Notes under the pieces: model-generated
Database searches by the model: none
What the model was told of the DNA's origin: nothing
What the model saw: the letters and a program-made list of their open reading frames with translations, nothing else
Made by a program: the position numbers and the translations under genes
Source of the DNA: Verrucomicrobiota bacterium
GTDB taxonomy: Bacteria > Verrucomicrobiota > Verrucomicrobiae > Limisphaerales > UBA11358
Direction: 5' to 3'
NCBI GenBank assembly: GCA_014860005.1
Contig: JACZKP010000160.1
Span: 1-6,016, forward strand
DNA: 6,016 bases
Shown here: positions 5,619-6,016 of the stretch, piece after piece
Layout: each line of letters opens with the position of its first letter
Position numbering within the stretch: position 1 is the first letter of the stretch

Positions 5619-6016
5619 ATGGCCGTTCAATATAAAGATTATTACGAGAGTCTCGGTGTTTCGCGCAACGCGAGCGATACCGAGCTCAAGAAGGCTTTCC
5701 GCAAACTCGCCCGCGAGCATCACCCCGACGTGGCGAAGGACAAGAAGAAGGCGGAGGAACGCTTCAAGGAAATCAACGAAGCCTACGAAGTGCTGGGCGA
5801 TCCCGCCAAGCGCAAGAAGTACGATCAATTGGGAGCCAACTGGAAGTCAGGCTCAGAATTCCGGCCACCGCCGGGCTGGGAAGGGTTTACCGGAGGCCGC
5901 ACGTATCAACGCGGCGGGGCGCGCGGACCGGAATTCGAGTTTGAATTCGGCAACACCGGCTTCAGCGATTTCTTTGAGCAACTGTTTGGGGCGCGGCGGG
6001 CGGCGGCGGGCGGCGG
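5619..6016 (+). CDS. J-domain co-chaperone, CbpA/DnaJ type (partial, runs off right edge)
   Basis: The visible 132 codons begin [19 protein letters not shown], the standard J-domain opening. The J domain continues with helix [16 protein letters not shown] containing the HPD tripeptide (35-37) that stimulates the ATPase of DnaK/Hsp70, helix III ([16 protein letters not shown]) and KRKKYDQLG (about residues 69-77). A Gly/Pro/Phe-rich linker follows, with [20 protein letters not shown]. That last element is typical of CbpA and related class B proteins, which normally end in two substrate-binding beta domains lying beyond this window. No zinc-finger region is visible so far. ATG 5619 is chosen because it matches the conserved family start. 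An in-frame ATG at 5553 would add 22 residues with no counterpart. No strong Shine-Dalgarno is seen. The extreme G/C run at 5994-6016 encodes Ala/Gly/Arg-rich linker. Confidence 0.93.
   Translation, partial: MAVQYKDYYESLGVSRNASDTELKKAFRKLAREHHPDVAKDKKKAEERFKEINEAYEVLGDPAKRKKYDQLGANWKSGSEFRPPPGWEGFTGGRTYQRGGARGPEFEFEFGNTGFSDFFEQLFGARRAAAGG

Noticed and set aside
4216..5828. Minus-strand frames opposite the second hydrolase and the J-domain gene
   Set aside because: They are antisense shadows. One of them (5412-5828) runs opposite the unmistakable J domain.
5994..6016. GGCG-rich run at the right end as a tandem repeat
   Set aside because: It lies in frame within the Gly/Ala/Arg-rich linker of the J-domain protein and reflects codon composition at high G+C.

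Overview
The window looks like chromosomal DNA of a GC-rich, Gram-negative bacterium, most likely a Verrucomicrobium of the Pedosphaera/Limisphaerales kind. The main pointer is the pseudopilin at 850-1605. Its N-terminus ([16 protein letters not shown]...[15 protein letters not shown]...CLNNLRQ) and C-terminal H-Xn-DG signature are a gene type greatly expanded in Verrucomicrobia, Planctomycetes and Lentisphaerae. This assignment comes from reading motifs, not from a database search.

Layout. At the left edge, 1-92 is probably the 5' end of a minus-strand gene. Across a 115-base divergent gap lies a plus-strand gene (208-621) for a small secreted protein with 12 cysteines, in DNA visibly poorer in G+C than the rest. 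A 228-base stretch without a convincing gene follows, ending in a compound inverted repeat (777-826). Then come four closely spaced plus-strand genes (850-5480, gaps of 25, 13 and 27 bases): a pseudopilin-like H-X-DG protein, a membrane-anchored beta-propeller plus prolyl-oligopeptidase-like hydrolase, a four-helix membrane protein, and a membrane-anchored alpha/beta hydrolase with a C-terminal transglutaminase-like module. After a 138-base gap with a candidate promoter, a J-domain co-chaperone gene (CbpA/DnaJ type) starts at 5619 and runs off the right edge.

How the genes may work together. All four genes of the 850-5480 block encode proteins with membrane segments. Positive charges place the enzymatic domains of both hydrolases on the outer (periplasmic) face. 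The block is therefore best read as a cell-envelope module with two different serine-hydrolase folds, a pseudopilin and a small polytopic protein. No substrate can be named from sequence. The transglutaminase-like module lacks a cysteine at the canonical catalytic position, and the first hydrolase has an atypical nucleophile elbow. The J-domain gene is a housekeeping neighbour and probably a separate transcription unit. No rRNA, tRNA, CRISPR array or complete mobile element was seen.
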